The notes under the pieces are model-generated. The model made no database searches, was not told where the DNA came from, and saw only the letters and a program-made list of their open reading frames with translations. The translations under genes were made by a program, and so were the position numbers. A stretch of DNA of 25,245 nt from RGDT01 sp964630925 (lineage in GTDB: Bacteria > Planctomycetota > Planctomycetia > Gemmatales > Gemmataceae), in assembly GCA_964630925.1 (NCBI GenBank), contig CAZVZK010000149.1, positions 1-25,245 on the forward strand, written 5' to 3'. Positions 16,008 through 22,686 of the stretch are shown piece by piece (position 1 is the stretch's first letter; every line of letters starts with the position of its first letter).

Positions 16008-17014
16008 TGGACCAGGGGGAGGCGCTGTTGGAGGCCATCCGCCGCGAGCCGGCCGACGACCTGGCGTGGGTGGCCCTGGCCGACTGGCTGGAGGAGGCCG
16101 GCCTGGCCGAGCGCGCCGAGCTGTGCCGTCTGACGCACCGCCTGCGCGCCTTGCCGCAACGTTCGGCGGCGCGGCCCGCCGTGCAGACGCGGGCGCAGGA
16201 GATGGTGCTGGCCGGCGTGGAGCCGTGCATGCCGCAGGTGGTGAACGGGGTTGGGATGCGGCTGACGCTGATCCCGCCGGGGACGTTCCGGATGGGGGCG
16301 GCGCGGGCCGAGCCGGGGCGTGCGGGGGGCGAGTCGCCGCGGCACGCGGTGACGATCTCGCGGCCGTTCTACCTGGGGACGTTCCCGGTGACGCAGGCGG
16401 AGTATGAAGCGGTGACGGGGAGGAATCCGGCGCACTTCCGCGCGGGCGGGCAGGGGGCGGACAAGGTGCGTGGGATGGACACGTCGCGGTTCCCGGTGGA
16501 GCGGGTGTCGTGGGCCGACGCGGTGTCGTTCTGCGAGAGGCTGTCGAAGAGGCCGGGGGAGAAGAAGGCCGGGCGTGTGTACCGCCTGCCGACGGAGGCG
16601 GAGTGGGAGTACGCGTGCCGCGCGGGGACCACCTCGACGTTCCACTCGGGGGACAGCTACACGTCGGGGCAGGCGAACTTCGACGGGAACTACCCGTCGG
16701 ACGGGGCGACGAAGGGGGAGTTCCTGGCGCGGACGTGCGAGGTGGGGCGGTACAGGCCGAACCTGTGGGGCCTGTACGACATGACGGGGAACGTGTGGGC
16801 GTGGTGCGCGGACTGGTACGACGCGGGCACCTACACGCGCTCTTCGCGGACGGACCCGGCGGGCCCGGAGGCGGGGACGCGGCGGTGCCGGCGTGGCGGG
16901 TCGTGGTACATGAACGCGACGCAGTGCCGCTCGGCATACCGGAGCAGCAACACGCCGGGCGAGGCGGTGGAGTACTGCGGGATGCGGGTGGTGATGGAGG
17001 TGGGGGTGAGGTGA
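16007..17014 (+). CDS. TIGR02996-SUMF1/FGE-like domain protein, paralogue C
   Basis: A 335-residue tandem paralogue of the preceding gene, its ATG overlapping the upstream stop codon by one base, which indicates translational coupling. The N-terminal TIGR02996 domain (ALLEAIRREPADDLAWVALA) is nearly identical to that of paralogue B. The SUMF1-like domain has VNGVGMRLTLIPPGTFRMG, TFPVTQAEYEAVTG, RVSWADAVSFCERLS, YRLPTEAEWEYACRAG, NLWGLYDMTGNVWAWC and RRGGSWYMNATQCRSAYR. As in paralogue B, the second FGE cysteine position is Cys but the first is not (Met), so formylglycine formation is doubtful. With no sulfatase gene in the window, a role as a ligand- or partner-binding fold is at least as likely. 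The frame is open far upstream, but that part is a shadow of paralogue B. Confidence 0.88.
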   Translation: MDQGEALLEAIRREPADDLAWVALADWLEEAGLAERAELCRLTHRLRALPQRSAARPAVQTRAQEMVLAGVEPCMPQVVNGVGMRLTLIPPGTFRMGAARAEPGRAGGESPRHAVTISRPFYLGTFPVTQAEYEAVTGRNPAHFRAGGQGADKVRGMDTSRFPVERVSWADAVSFCERLSKRPGEKKAGRVYRLPTEAEWEYACRAGTTSTFHSGDSYTSGQANFDGNYPSDGATKGEFLARTCEVGRYRPNLWGLYDMTGNVWAWCADWYDAGTYTRSSRTDPAGPEAGTRRCRRGGSWYMNATQCRSAYRSSNTPGEAVEYCGMRVVMEVGVR

Positions 17015-17084
17015 TGGTGCCACCCCACCCTCCCCAGCCCACGCTCTCCCTCCGCCAGGAGCCGCTCACGCCCCGCGGCCGCCC

Positions 17085-17091
17085 TACAATG
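17085..17091 (+). promoter_or_regulatory. Candidate -10 element TACAATG for the pseudo-receiver gene
   Basis: TACAATG lies 32 nt before the ATG at 17124, in GC-rich surroundings, identical to the element before the SUMF1-like gene at 14994. GGAGG follows about 12 nt before the start codon. No -35 recognised. Confidence 0.5.
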
Positions 17092-17123
17092 CCTGCGACG
17101 CCCGACGGAGGATCATCACAGCC

Positions 17124-17522
17124 ATGTCCACCCCCCGCGTCCTCAGTGTCGGGCAGTGCGCCTTCGACGGCGGGAATATCGCCCGGCTCCTCCGCGAGAC
17201 GTGCGCCGTCGAGCCCGTCGCCGTCGCCACCGCGGCAGAGGCGTCGGCGGCCCTGAAGGCCGGGGGCTTCGCGTTCGTGCTGGTCAACCGCGTGTTCGAT
17301 ACCGACGGCGGGTCGGGCCTGGACCTCATCCGGGACATCAAGGCGGACCCGGCGACGGCGTCGGTGCCCGTGATGCTGGTGAGCAACTTCCCCGAGGCGC
17401 AGGCCGAGGCACAGGCCGCCGGGGCCCTGCCGGGGTTCGGGAAGGCGTCGCTTGGCGACCCGGCGACGGCGGCCAGGCTGAAGGCGCTGGCGGCGGGCGT
17501 CAGCGGAGCATCGCGATCCTGA
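17124..17522 (+). CDS. Stand-alone degenerate receiver (CheY-like) domain protein
   Basis: A 132-residue protein with a receiver-domain pattern: RVLSVGQ as strand 1, FAFVLVNRVFDTDGGSGLDLIRDIKAD around the phospho-site, VPVMLVSNF as strand 4 and GFGKASLGDP at the end. Aligned with CheY, the acidic pair after strand 1 is replaced by GQC, and the phospho-acceptor Asp is Asn (N55). The Lys before the last helix and a Ser at the Thr87 position remain. It is thus probably not phosphorylated in the usual way and may work as a protein-interaction module. No output domain. Its 3' end overlaps the convergent zinc-ribbon gene by 23 bp. No kinase is adjacent. Confidence 0.75.
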   Translation: MSTPRVLSVGQCAFDGGNIARLLRETCAVEPVAVATAAEASAALKAGGFAFVLVNRVFDTDGGSGLDLIRDIKADPATASVPVMLVSNFPEAQAEAQAAGALPGFGKASLGDPATAARLKALAAGVSGASRS

Positions 17523-18039
17523 TGCCGCAGCAGCTCACGGCGAGGACGATGCTGAGGACGATGCCGGTGGTGCCCAGGGAGCTGGCGGAGTGGAGGGTCC
17601 TGCGGACGCGCGGGGAATCGACGCGGTCGCGGCGCAGGTCGGACAGGGCCGTGGAGGCGTTCGACATGGTCAACGCCCCGAGGATGACGCCGACGATGGG
17701 GAAGATGCACAGGACGCACGACAGGACGCCCATCGTGTAGTAGCCGTCGGCCTTGGAGCGGTAGTAGTCCTCGTCGTCCTCGCGGCGGCGGCGCTCGCGC
17801 GGCGAGAGGCGCTCGTCATCGTCATCGCGGCCCCTGTCATCGTCGAAGGCGAAGTCCCTGGCGCGGGCCGGGGCGGGCGGGGGCGCGGGCGGCGGGGGCG
17901 GGGGCGGGGGCGGCGGGGCGATGGCGGTGCCGACCTTGAAGGTGTGCTTGCACGATGGGCAGGCGATGGTGCGCCCGAGGTAGGACTCGGGCACCTGGAG
18001 CGGCTGCTGGCACGAGGGGCAGGGGTAATCGAGGGGCAT
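17500..18039 (-). CDS. Zinc-ribbon membrane protein with proline-rich and acidic linker
   Basis: A 179-residue protein. Residues 7-30 form a CXXC-X16-CXXC zinc ribbon (CPSC at 7-10, CPSC at 27-30) of the kind found at the N-terminus of many planctomycete membrane proteins. A run of about ten prolines, a strongly acidic and basic stretch (DDDRGRDDDDER, RERRRRE) and two membrane segments near 98-124 and 155-178 follow. The C-terminal half resembles DUF4190-type two-helix proteins. The start at 18039 (MPLDYPCPSC) places the ribbon at the N-terminus. Longer in-frame starts cross the TACACTG promoter element and are rejected. It probably sits in the inner membrane with a cytoplasmic ribbon. Function unknown. 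It is divergent from the gene at 18162. Confidence 0.75.
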   Translation of the reverse strand: MPLDYPCPSCQQPLQVPESYLGRTIACPSCKHTFKVGTAIAPPPPPPPPPPAPPPAPARARDFAFDDDRGRDDDDERLSPRERRRREDDEDYYRSKADGYYTMGVLSCVLCIFPIVGVILGALTMSNASTALSDLRRDRVDSPRVRRTLHSASSLGTTGIVLSIVLAVSCCGIRIAMLR

Positions 18040-18072
18040 CGGGCCATCCCGGGGGATCTGGTACGACTGAAT

Positions 18073-18079
18073 CAGTGTA
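18073..18079 (-). promoter_or_regulatory. Candidate -10 element TACACTG for the zinc-ribbon gene
   Basis: The minus strand reads CCGCTACACTGATTC, 33 nt before the start at 18039. It differs by one base from the TANNATG pattern. It lies about 40 bp from the opposing element for the gene at 18162, making a compact divergent promoter region. Confidence 0.4.
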
Positions 18080-18119
18080 GCGGACGGGGACGGGCGTGGC
18101 CGGGGGGCCGGGCCGTCCC

Positions 18120-18126
18120 GACAATG
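18120..18126 (+). promoter_or_regulatory. Candidate -10 element GACAATG for the exported helical/jelly-roll gene
   Basis: GACAATG lies 35 nt before the ATG at 18162 and resembles the TACAATG elements at 14961 and 17085. GAGGAG follows about 9 nt before the start. The match is weaker because the first base is G. Confidence 0.35.
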
Positions 18127-18161
18127 CACGCATGCCCACTCGCCCCGAGGAGACGAACGCG

Positions 18162-19298
18162 ATGAGCCGATGGCTGACAGCAGGGGTGCTGACGCTGGCG
18201 GTGGGCCTGGCGCCGGCGGCGGGCGAGACGCCCGAGGCGCTGGTGAAGACGATCCGGGGCGTCAAGGCCGAGGGCGAAGGGAGCCCGGCGGCGGCGAAGG
18301 CGTGGAAGGCGCTGGCGGGGATGGGGGCGGAGGCGCTGTTCCCGATCCTGGCGGGCGTGAGCGACGACGAGCCGCGGGCGGCGAACTGGCTGCGTTCGGC
18401 GTTCGACGCGGCGGCGGGGCGTGCGCAGGCGGCCGGCAAGCTGCCGAAGGCGGCGCTGGAGAAGTTCGTGCTGGAGCGGAAGAACGCGCCGCTGGCGCGG
18501 CGTCTGGCGTACGAGTGGGTGGTGCGTGCCGACGCGGGGGCCCCTGAGCGGCTGCTGCCGGGGATGCTGAAGGACGCCAGCCCGGACCTGCGGCGTGACG
18601 CGGTGGAGCGGCTGTTGAAGGCGGGGGAGGCGTCGGAGAAGGCGGGGGACAAGGACGGGGCGAAGGCTTCGTTCCAGGAGGCGTTGACGGGGGCGTGCGA
18701 CCCGGACCAGGTGGAGGAGCTGGCGAAGGCGCTGGACAAGCTGGGGGTGAGGGTGGACCAGCAGAAGCACTTCGGGTTCATCGCGCGGTGGCACCTGGCG
18801 GCGCCGTTCGACCACACGGGTCGGAAGGGGTGGGCCGTGGCGTATCCGCCCGAGAAGGGCGTCGATCTGAAGGCGACGTACAAGGGCAAGGACGACGCGG
18901 AGGTGAAGTGGCAGGAGGCGTCCACGGACGACCCCCACGGGCTGATCGACCTCAACAAGGAGCTGAAGAACTACAAGGGGGCCATCGCGTATGCGTTCGC
19001 CGTGGTGGAGTCGCCGCGGGAGCAGGACGTGTGGCTGCGGGTGGGGTGCATCAACGGGCTGAAGATGTTCGTCAACGGCAAGCAGGTGTTCGGCTGCGAG
19101 GAGTACCACCACGGCATGAGCATCGACCAGTACAAGGCGGCGGCGCGGCTGAAGGCGGGGAAGAACGAGATCCTGCTGAAGGTGTGTCAGAACGAGCAGA
19201 CCGAGAAGTGGGCGCAGAACTGGCGGTTCCAGCTCCGGCTGACGGACTTCACCGGGTCGGCGGCGGCGTTCACCCTGGCCGGCAAGGAGGGCAAGTGA
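18162..19298 (+). CDS. Exported alpha-helical repeat plus jelly-roll-like domain protein
   Basis: A 378-residue protein with a Sec signal peptide (MSRWLTAGVLTLAVG, cleavage near PAAG). Residues 25-190 are Ala/Leu/Lys-rich helices, including APERLLPGMLKDASPDLRRD and the repeated AVERLLKAGEAS, suggestive of HEAT-type repeats. The C-terminal half contains YAFAVVESPREQDVWLRVG, GLKMFVNGKQVFG and LKAGKNEILLKVCQN. That is the pattern of a beta-sandwich seen in carbohydrate-binding-like modules, where a short loop reads NGK. It overlaps the PQQ propeller gene by one base (TGATG), so the two are co-translated and probably act together in the periplasm. Start chosen at 18162 because of the GAGGAG site and signal peptide; in-frame ATGs upstream lie in the promoter region. 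No enzyme motif seen. Confidence 0.75.
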   Translation: MSRWLTAGVLTLAVGLAPAAGETPEALVKTIRGVKAEGEGSPAAAKAWKALAGMGAEALFPILAGVSDDEPRAANWLRSAFDAAAGRAQAAGKLPKAALEKFVLERKNAPLARRLAYEWVVRADAGAPERLLPGMLKDASPDLRRDAVERLLKAGEASEKAGDKDGAKASFQEALTGACDPDQVEELAKALDKLGVRVDQQKHFGFIARWHLAAPFDHTGRKGWAVAYPPEKGVDLKATYKGKDDAEVKWQEASTDDPHGLIDLNKELKNYKGAIAYAFAVVESPREQDVWLRVGCINGLKMFVNGKQVFGCEEYHHGMSIDQYKAAARLKAGKNEILLKVCQNEQTEKWAQNWRFQLRLTDFTGSAAAFTLAGKEGK

Positions 19299-20512
19299 TG
19301 AATCTGTCTCGCATCCTGATGGTGGCGGGCCTGGTGGCGGTGCCGGTGATGGCGGGGGACTGGCCTCAGTTCCGCGGGCCGGGCGGGTCGGGGGTGTCGC
19401 AGGAGAAGGGCCTGCCGACGGTGTGGACGAAGTCGGAGGGCATCGCCTGGACGGCGGACCTGCCGGGGCGCGGGCTGTCGAACCCGGTGATCGCCGGGGG
19501 GCGGGTGTACGTGACGGCGTGCTCGATGAACCGGCACATGCGCCTGCACGTGCTGTGCTTCGACGAGGCGACCGGCAAGAAGCTGTGGGAGAGGCAGTTC
19601 ACGGCGACGGGGAACACGGGGTGTCATCCGGATACGAACATGGCGGCGCCGACGCCGGTGACGGACGGCAAGGCGGTGTACGCGCTGTTCGCCACGGGCG
19701 ACCTGGCGGCGATCGACAGGGACGGCGATCTCCTGTGGTACCGGTCGCTGGTGGGGGATTACCCGGACACCTCGAACCAGGTGGGGATGGCGTCGTCGCC
19801 GGTGCTGGCGGGCGGGGTGTTGTTCGTGCCGATGGACAACGCGGTGGACTCGTTCGCGGCGGGTATCGACGTGAAGACGGGGAAGAACCTGTGGAAGGTG
19901 AAGCGCGATACGAAGATCAACTGGGTGACGCCCGTGGTGATCGAGGCGGGCGGGAAGCCCGTCGTGGTGTTCACGAAGGACGACGAGGCGGTCGGGTACG
20001 AGCCGACGACGGGGAAGCAGGTGTGGTCGTACAAGGCGGAGGGGCTGTCGGGGGGGATTCCGTCGGCGACGTACGCGGGCGGGGTGCTGTACGTGCCCGG
20101 CGGCGTGCTGCGGGCGCTCAAGGTGACGAAGGACGGGGCGGAGGAGCTGTGGACGGCGAAGGGGGTGTCGGCTGGGTATGCGTCGCCGGCGGTGCACGAG
20201 GGGAAGGTGTATGGCCTGCTGCCGGGGCACGTGACGTGCTTCAGCGCGGAGACGGGCAAGGAGGTGTGGCGGCACCGGGTGGAGGGGCCGTTCGAGGCGT
20301 CGCCGGTGATCGCCGGCGGGCACCTGTACGCGGTGAACAAGAAGGGCCGGACGTTCGTGGTGAAGCTGGGGGAGAAGCCGGAGACGGCGGGCCGGAATGA
20401 CCTGGAAGTCAAGCCGGATGACAGGTTCCAGGCGACGCCGGCCGTGGCGAACGGGCGGATCTACCTGCGGTCTGACAAGGTGTTGTTCTGCGTGGGGAAG
20501 AAGGAAGGGTGA
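19298..20512 (+). CDS. Exported PQQ-type beta-propeller protein (BamB-like)
   Basis: A 404-residue protein with a signal peptide (residues 1-19, ending VPVMA) and a mature start GDWPQFRGPGGSG, the hallmark N-terminus of planctomycete PQQ-repeat proteins. Repeated blade motifs follow: DEATGKKLWER, DRDGDLLWYRS, DVKTGKNLWKV, EPTTGKQVWSY, SAETGKEVWRH, each TGKxxW, plus ASPAV/ATPAV strands and a terminal FCVGKK. This makes a 7- or 8-bladed propeller. No quinoprotein dehydrogenase catalytic residues can be asserted; such proteins are more often binding or scaffold proteins than enzymes. AAGGAGG lies about 9 nt before the ATG, which overlaps the previous stop by one base. It is the intact counterpart of the remnant at 4554-4826. 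Confidence 0.9.
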   Translation: MNLSRILMVAGLVAVPVMAGDWPQFRGPGGSGVSQEKGLPTVWTKSEGIAWTADLPGRGLSNPVIAGGRVYVTACSMNRHMRLHVLCFDEATGKKLWERQFTATGNTGCHPDTNMAAPTPVTDGKAVYALFATGDLAAIDRDGDLLWYRSLVGDYPDTSNQVGMASSPVLAGGVLFVPMDNAVDSFAAGIDVKTGKNLWKVKRDTKINWVTPVVIEAGGKPVVVFTKDDEAVGYEPTTGKQVWSYKAEGLSGGIPSATYAGGVLYVPGGVLRALKVTKDGAEELWTAKGVSAGYASPAVHEGKVYGLLPGHVTCFSAETGKEVWRHRVEGPFEASPVIAGGHLYAVNKKGRTFVVKLGEKPETAGRNDLEVKPDDRFQATPAVANGRIYLRSDKVLFCVGKKEG

Positions 20513-20554
20513 AAGCGGCCGCCCCAACGCCCTCTCCGCTTCGGAGGCCCTCAC

Positions 20555-20662
20555 ACACCCGGAGATGCAAGTCCTGCCCGGATTCTGCGTCTCCGAGGGT
20601 TGTGTGGGCCGCCGACATCAGCGCCGCCGCCGCCCGATCCGTCTCATGTTGTCCAGCCCCAG
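20555..20662 (-). repeat. Dispersed 3'-end repeat, degenerate copy 4
   Basis: Roughly two thirds identical to copy 2 over the block from ACCCGGAGATGCAAG to GGGTTGTGTGGG, but without the ATTGC triplet. In the sense of the neighbouring gene it keeps GGGGCTGG followed by ATGAGACGG. It begins about 25 nt after the stop of the MarR gene (20688), the same placement and orientation as the other copies. The gap 20513-20687 holds no gene. Confidence 0.45.
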
Positions 20663-20687
20663 ACGGCGGGTGGTCGGCCACCCTGTG

Positions 20688-21146
20688 TCAGGAGCGTGAG
20701 GTCTTCTCCATGACGGCCTGGAGGCGGCCCGTCAGGCGGGCGACCTCGTCGCGGTCGGAGTCGTCGAGCTTGCGGAGCATGACGGCGATCGTGCGGACAC
20801 GGACGGCCTGGTAGTCGCGGAACGCGGACCGGCCTTCCTCCGTGACCATCACGTCGATCTTGCGCTTGTCGGCGGCGTTGATACGGCAGGCGATCAGGGG
20901 CCTCTCGCGGGCCTCCAGGGCGCGGATGATGCGCGACATCTGGGCCGGCAGCACGCCGAGGCGGCGCTGGATCTCGCCCACGATGAGCGTGTCGCGCTCG
21001 TGGAGCAGAGACAACGTGAGGTACTCGATCTCCTTGAGGTCGCCGGAGCGGCGTCTCCCGCGAGGGACGGCCAGGCAGAAGCGCGTCACCGCGTCGAGCA
21101 TCCGGTGCGCCAGGTCCTCAAGCTTCGTGTCCACGCCGGAAACCAT
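20688..21146 (-). CDS. MarR family transcriptional regulator
   Basis: A 152-residue protein with a winged helix-turn-helix: EIEYLTLSLLHERDTLIVGEI leads into GEIQRRLGVLPAQMSRIIRAL (recognition helix), then a wing with CRINAADKRKIDVMVTEEG and a helical C-terminus (DRDEVARLTGRLQAVMEK) for dimerisation. MarR proteins are dimeric repressors, usually autoregulated and relieved by small ligands. I start at 21146 (MVSGVDTKLED), where CGAGGG gives a ribosome site and the distance to the -10 (44 nt) suits this window. An ATG at 21176 is possible but would leave only a few bases of leader. The gene follows queE on the same strand with its own consensus promoter. Its target genes are not known. Confidence 0.88.
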   Translation of the reverse strand: MVSGVDTKLEDLAHRMLDAVTRFCLAVPRGRRRSGDLKEIEYLTLSLLHERDTLIVGEIQRRLGVLPAQMSRIIRALEARERPLIACRINAADKRKIDVMVTEEGRSAFRDYQAVRVRTIAVMLRKLDDSDRDEVARLTGRLQAVMEKTSRS

Positions 21147-21190
21147 GACGCCCTCGCTCGCCAGCCCCGGATTCATCCCCCCGCCGAATT

Positions 21191-21221
21191 CACGATAACG
21201 CCGCTGACAGGGGGGTGTCAA
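21191..21221 (-). promoter_or_regulatory. Sigma70-type promoter with overlapping palindrome upstream of marR-type gene
   Basis: On the minus strand TTGACA (21221-21216) is a perfect -35, followed after 17 nt by TTATCG (21198-21193) within TTATCGTG. The perfect inverted repeat TGACA-N6-TGTCA (21205-21220) overlaps the -35 and spacer and is a plausible autoregulatory operator. This is the only site in the window with both promoter boxes clear. Confidence 0.65.
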
Positions 21222-21296
21222 CGCGGGAAAGCCTCGCGGGCTGGGCAAGATGCGCCCGGGCGCGCGGGCTGTGCCGGTGGCGCGGACAATGGCGCC

Positions 21297-21983
21297 TCAG
21301 GTGCCCCGTTTGTTGCCGAACAGGGCGATGTGCAGCCGCGGGCAGAACCGCCAGCCACGCCGCAGGCACTCACCCACCAGCCACGAGGACGTCGCCGCCA
21401 GATCCTCGCCGGTGACGCCCTGCGGCATGAGGAGGACACGCTCCGGCGCCGCCGCCGGCAGCACGGCGAGCAGCGCCGTGACCTCCTCGATGTCGGCGGG
21501 CCGGTCCACGACGAACTTGAGCTGGTACTCGCCCCGCCTCATGAACGCCGCGATCACATCGGGACGCAGCCGGCGTTCGTCGTGGCGCAGGGCGTACTTG
21601 CCGCCCTCCCGGACGTGCGGCGTCGAGTTGGACAGCTTGGGGCTCAGGCTGGCGAGGTCGCACTCCACCGGCGAGAACTCGATGGCCGCCGTCTCGACGG
21701 TGATGTGGTGGCCGGCGGCGCGGAGGCCGGCGCACAGCGGGCCGATCTCCGGGGCGGACATCGGCTCGCCGCCGGTGACGACGACGTGCCGGCACCCGTA
21801 GGCGGCGACGCGGCGGAGGATGTCGGGGACGGAGAGCGTCTCGCCCTCGGGGTGCCAGGAGGTGTAGGGGGAATCGCACCATTCGCAGCGGAGCGGACAC
21901 CCCGAGGTGCGCACGAAGACGCTGGGCACGCCGGTGAGGACGCCCTCGCCCTGGATCGAATGAAAGATCTCCGCCACCCGCAT
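21297..21983 (-). CDS. queE: 7-carboxy-7-deazaguanine synthase (radical SAM)
   Basis: A 228-residue radical SAM enzyme converting 6-carboxy-tetrahydropterin to 7-carboxy-7-deazaguanine, the third step towards queuosine (or other deazapurines). The N-terminus MRVAEIFHSIQGEG is diagnostic of QueE. The [4Fe-4S] motif is the CX3CX2C form (C29, C33, C36 in GCPLRCEWCDSPYTSW). VVVTGGEPM holds the SAM-binding GGE motif. I start at 21983 with GGAG about 10 nt upstream. An in-frame ATG at 22010 is part of the TACGATG promoter element and is rejected. No queC, queD, queF or tgt gene lies in the window, so the pathway must be completed elsewhere. The MarR gene follows, but has its own promoter. Confidence 0.93.
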   Translation of the reverse strand: MRVAEIFHSIQGEGVLTGVPSVFVRTSGCPLRCEWCDSPYTSWHPEGETLSVPDILRRVAAYGCRHVVVTGGEPMSAPEIGPLCAGLRAAGHHITVETAAIEFSPVECDLASLSPKLSNSTPHVREGGKYALRHDERRLRPDVIAAFMRRGEYQLKFVVDRPADIEEVTALLAVLPAAAPERVLLMPQGVTGEDLAATSSWLVGECLRRGWRFCPRLHIALFGNKRGT

Positions 21984-22007
21984 CGCCCGCGTCTCCGGAC
22001 CAGCCTT

Positions 22008-22014
22008 CATCGTA
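22008..22014 (-). promoter_or_regulatory. Candidate -10 element TACGATG for queE
   Basis: The minus strand reads CTGCTACGATGAAGG, 24 nt before the queE start at 21983. Its ATG is in frame with queE and would add nine residues (MKAGPETRA) not expected in QueE. Confidence 0.5.
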
Positions 22015-22095
22015 GCAGAGACGACAAGAGGAGGGGCACCCTACGGAGAAGATACCCAGGCCATGGAAGGAGGCGGATGGACGCCTATCAGTGAA

Positions 22096-22169
22096 GGAAA
22101 CGAACCAGGGAAACGAATGTTGCCGCCGCAAATGTACGTGGCAGAACGACTTGCGGAAGTTCGTTTCCC
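22096..22169. other. Nested inverted repeat (hairpin) upstream of queE
   Basis: GGGAAACGAA (22108-22117) pairs perfectly with TTCGTTTCCC (22160-22169), and inside it CCGCAA (22126-22131) pairs with TTGCGG (22151-22156). A second GGAAACGAAC at 22096-22105 could pair with the same right arm. It lies in the 670-nt gap between queE and the kinase gene. It could be a structured RNA, an operator or a remnant of a mobile element. Confidence 0.45.
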
Positions 22170-22298
22170 GACCCCCCTCACACCCCCCCCGCGCGACGGA
22201 ACCGAATCGCCCTCGGCGATCCGGCGCATGGCCCCGGCGGTAGTGACGCCGCGTTGGCCCGGCGGGACGGGGGAGTCAGCCGCGTCAGCCCCGGCGTT

Positions 22299-22382
22299 GA
22301 TGTCCACGTCGGCATGGATGTCATCCGCCGCTGCAAGCTCACCGTCCATGGCCCGGCCGGGACGTTCACCCTCGAATGGTGA
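22299..22382 (+). pseudogene. C-terminal remnant of an aspartyl protease-like (retropepsin-type) gene
   Basis: The plus strand encodes DVHVGMDVIRRCKL and GPAGTFTLEW ending at a TGA (22380-22382). This resembles the C-terminal signature of bacterial retropepsin-like aspartyl proteases and related hypothetical proteins, where a (I/L)GxDVL-RC segment is followed by GPAGTFTL and the end of the protein. Upstream codons in this frame are not recognisable and a stop occurs at 22092, so the catalytic part is missing. A copy of the dispersed repeat begins 9 nt after the stop, as it does beside intact genes, which supports a formerly real 3' end. Assignment rests on my memory of the family. Confidence 0.4.
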
Positions 22383-22390
22383 ACGGGACT

Positions 22391-22540
22391 CGTTCCCGTC
22401 CAGCCGGGGCTGGGAATGAGACGGGAGGAGACGGGTGGCGTGGCCGGCGGGTGCGATTTGCATTGCATTGCAGGCCCCCCCACACGAACCGGCAACGCAA
22501 CTCCCCGGCGGGATTCGCATGGCAGCGCCGGTGGTCAGGC
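22391..22540 (+). repeat. Dispersed 3'-end repeat, copy 3 (complete)
   Basis: In plus-strand sense it reads GGGAATGAGACGGGA, GGCGTGGCCGG, TTTGCATTGCATTGCA, a C-run, GGCAACGCAA and GTGGTCAGG, matching copies 1 and 2 in order. It begins 9 nt after the stop of the gene remnant at 22299-22382 and ends about 150 nt before the kinase gene. Reading frames running through it are repeat-derived, not genes. Confidence 0.8.
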
Positions 22541-22647
22541 CGCCGAGACCCGCGTCGCGGCGCCACCCCTCGTCCCATCCTGTCCTACCCCAGGTGTCGG
22601 GTGAACGATCACCGGGATTTTTCACGGCCCGCGACCCCGCCTCCGCA

Positions 22648-22655
22648 TTATCATG
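22648..22655 (+). promoter_or_regulatory. Candidate -10 element TTATCATG for the kinase gene
   Basis: TTATCATG lies 31 nt before the ATG at 22687, identical to the element before the short TPR-CHAT gene. No -35 is evident 17 nt upstream. Confidence 0.5.
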
Positions 22656-22686
22656 CAAGGCGGACACATCCCGCGGAGCCGGACCG

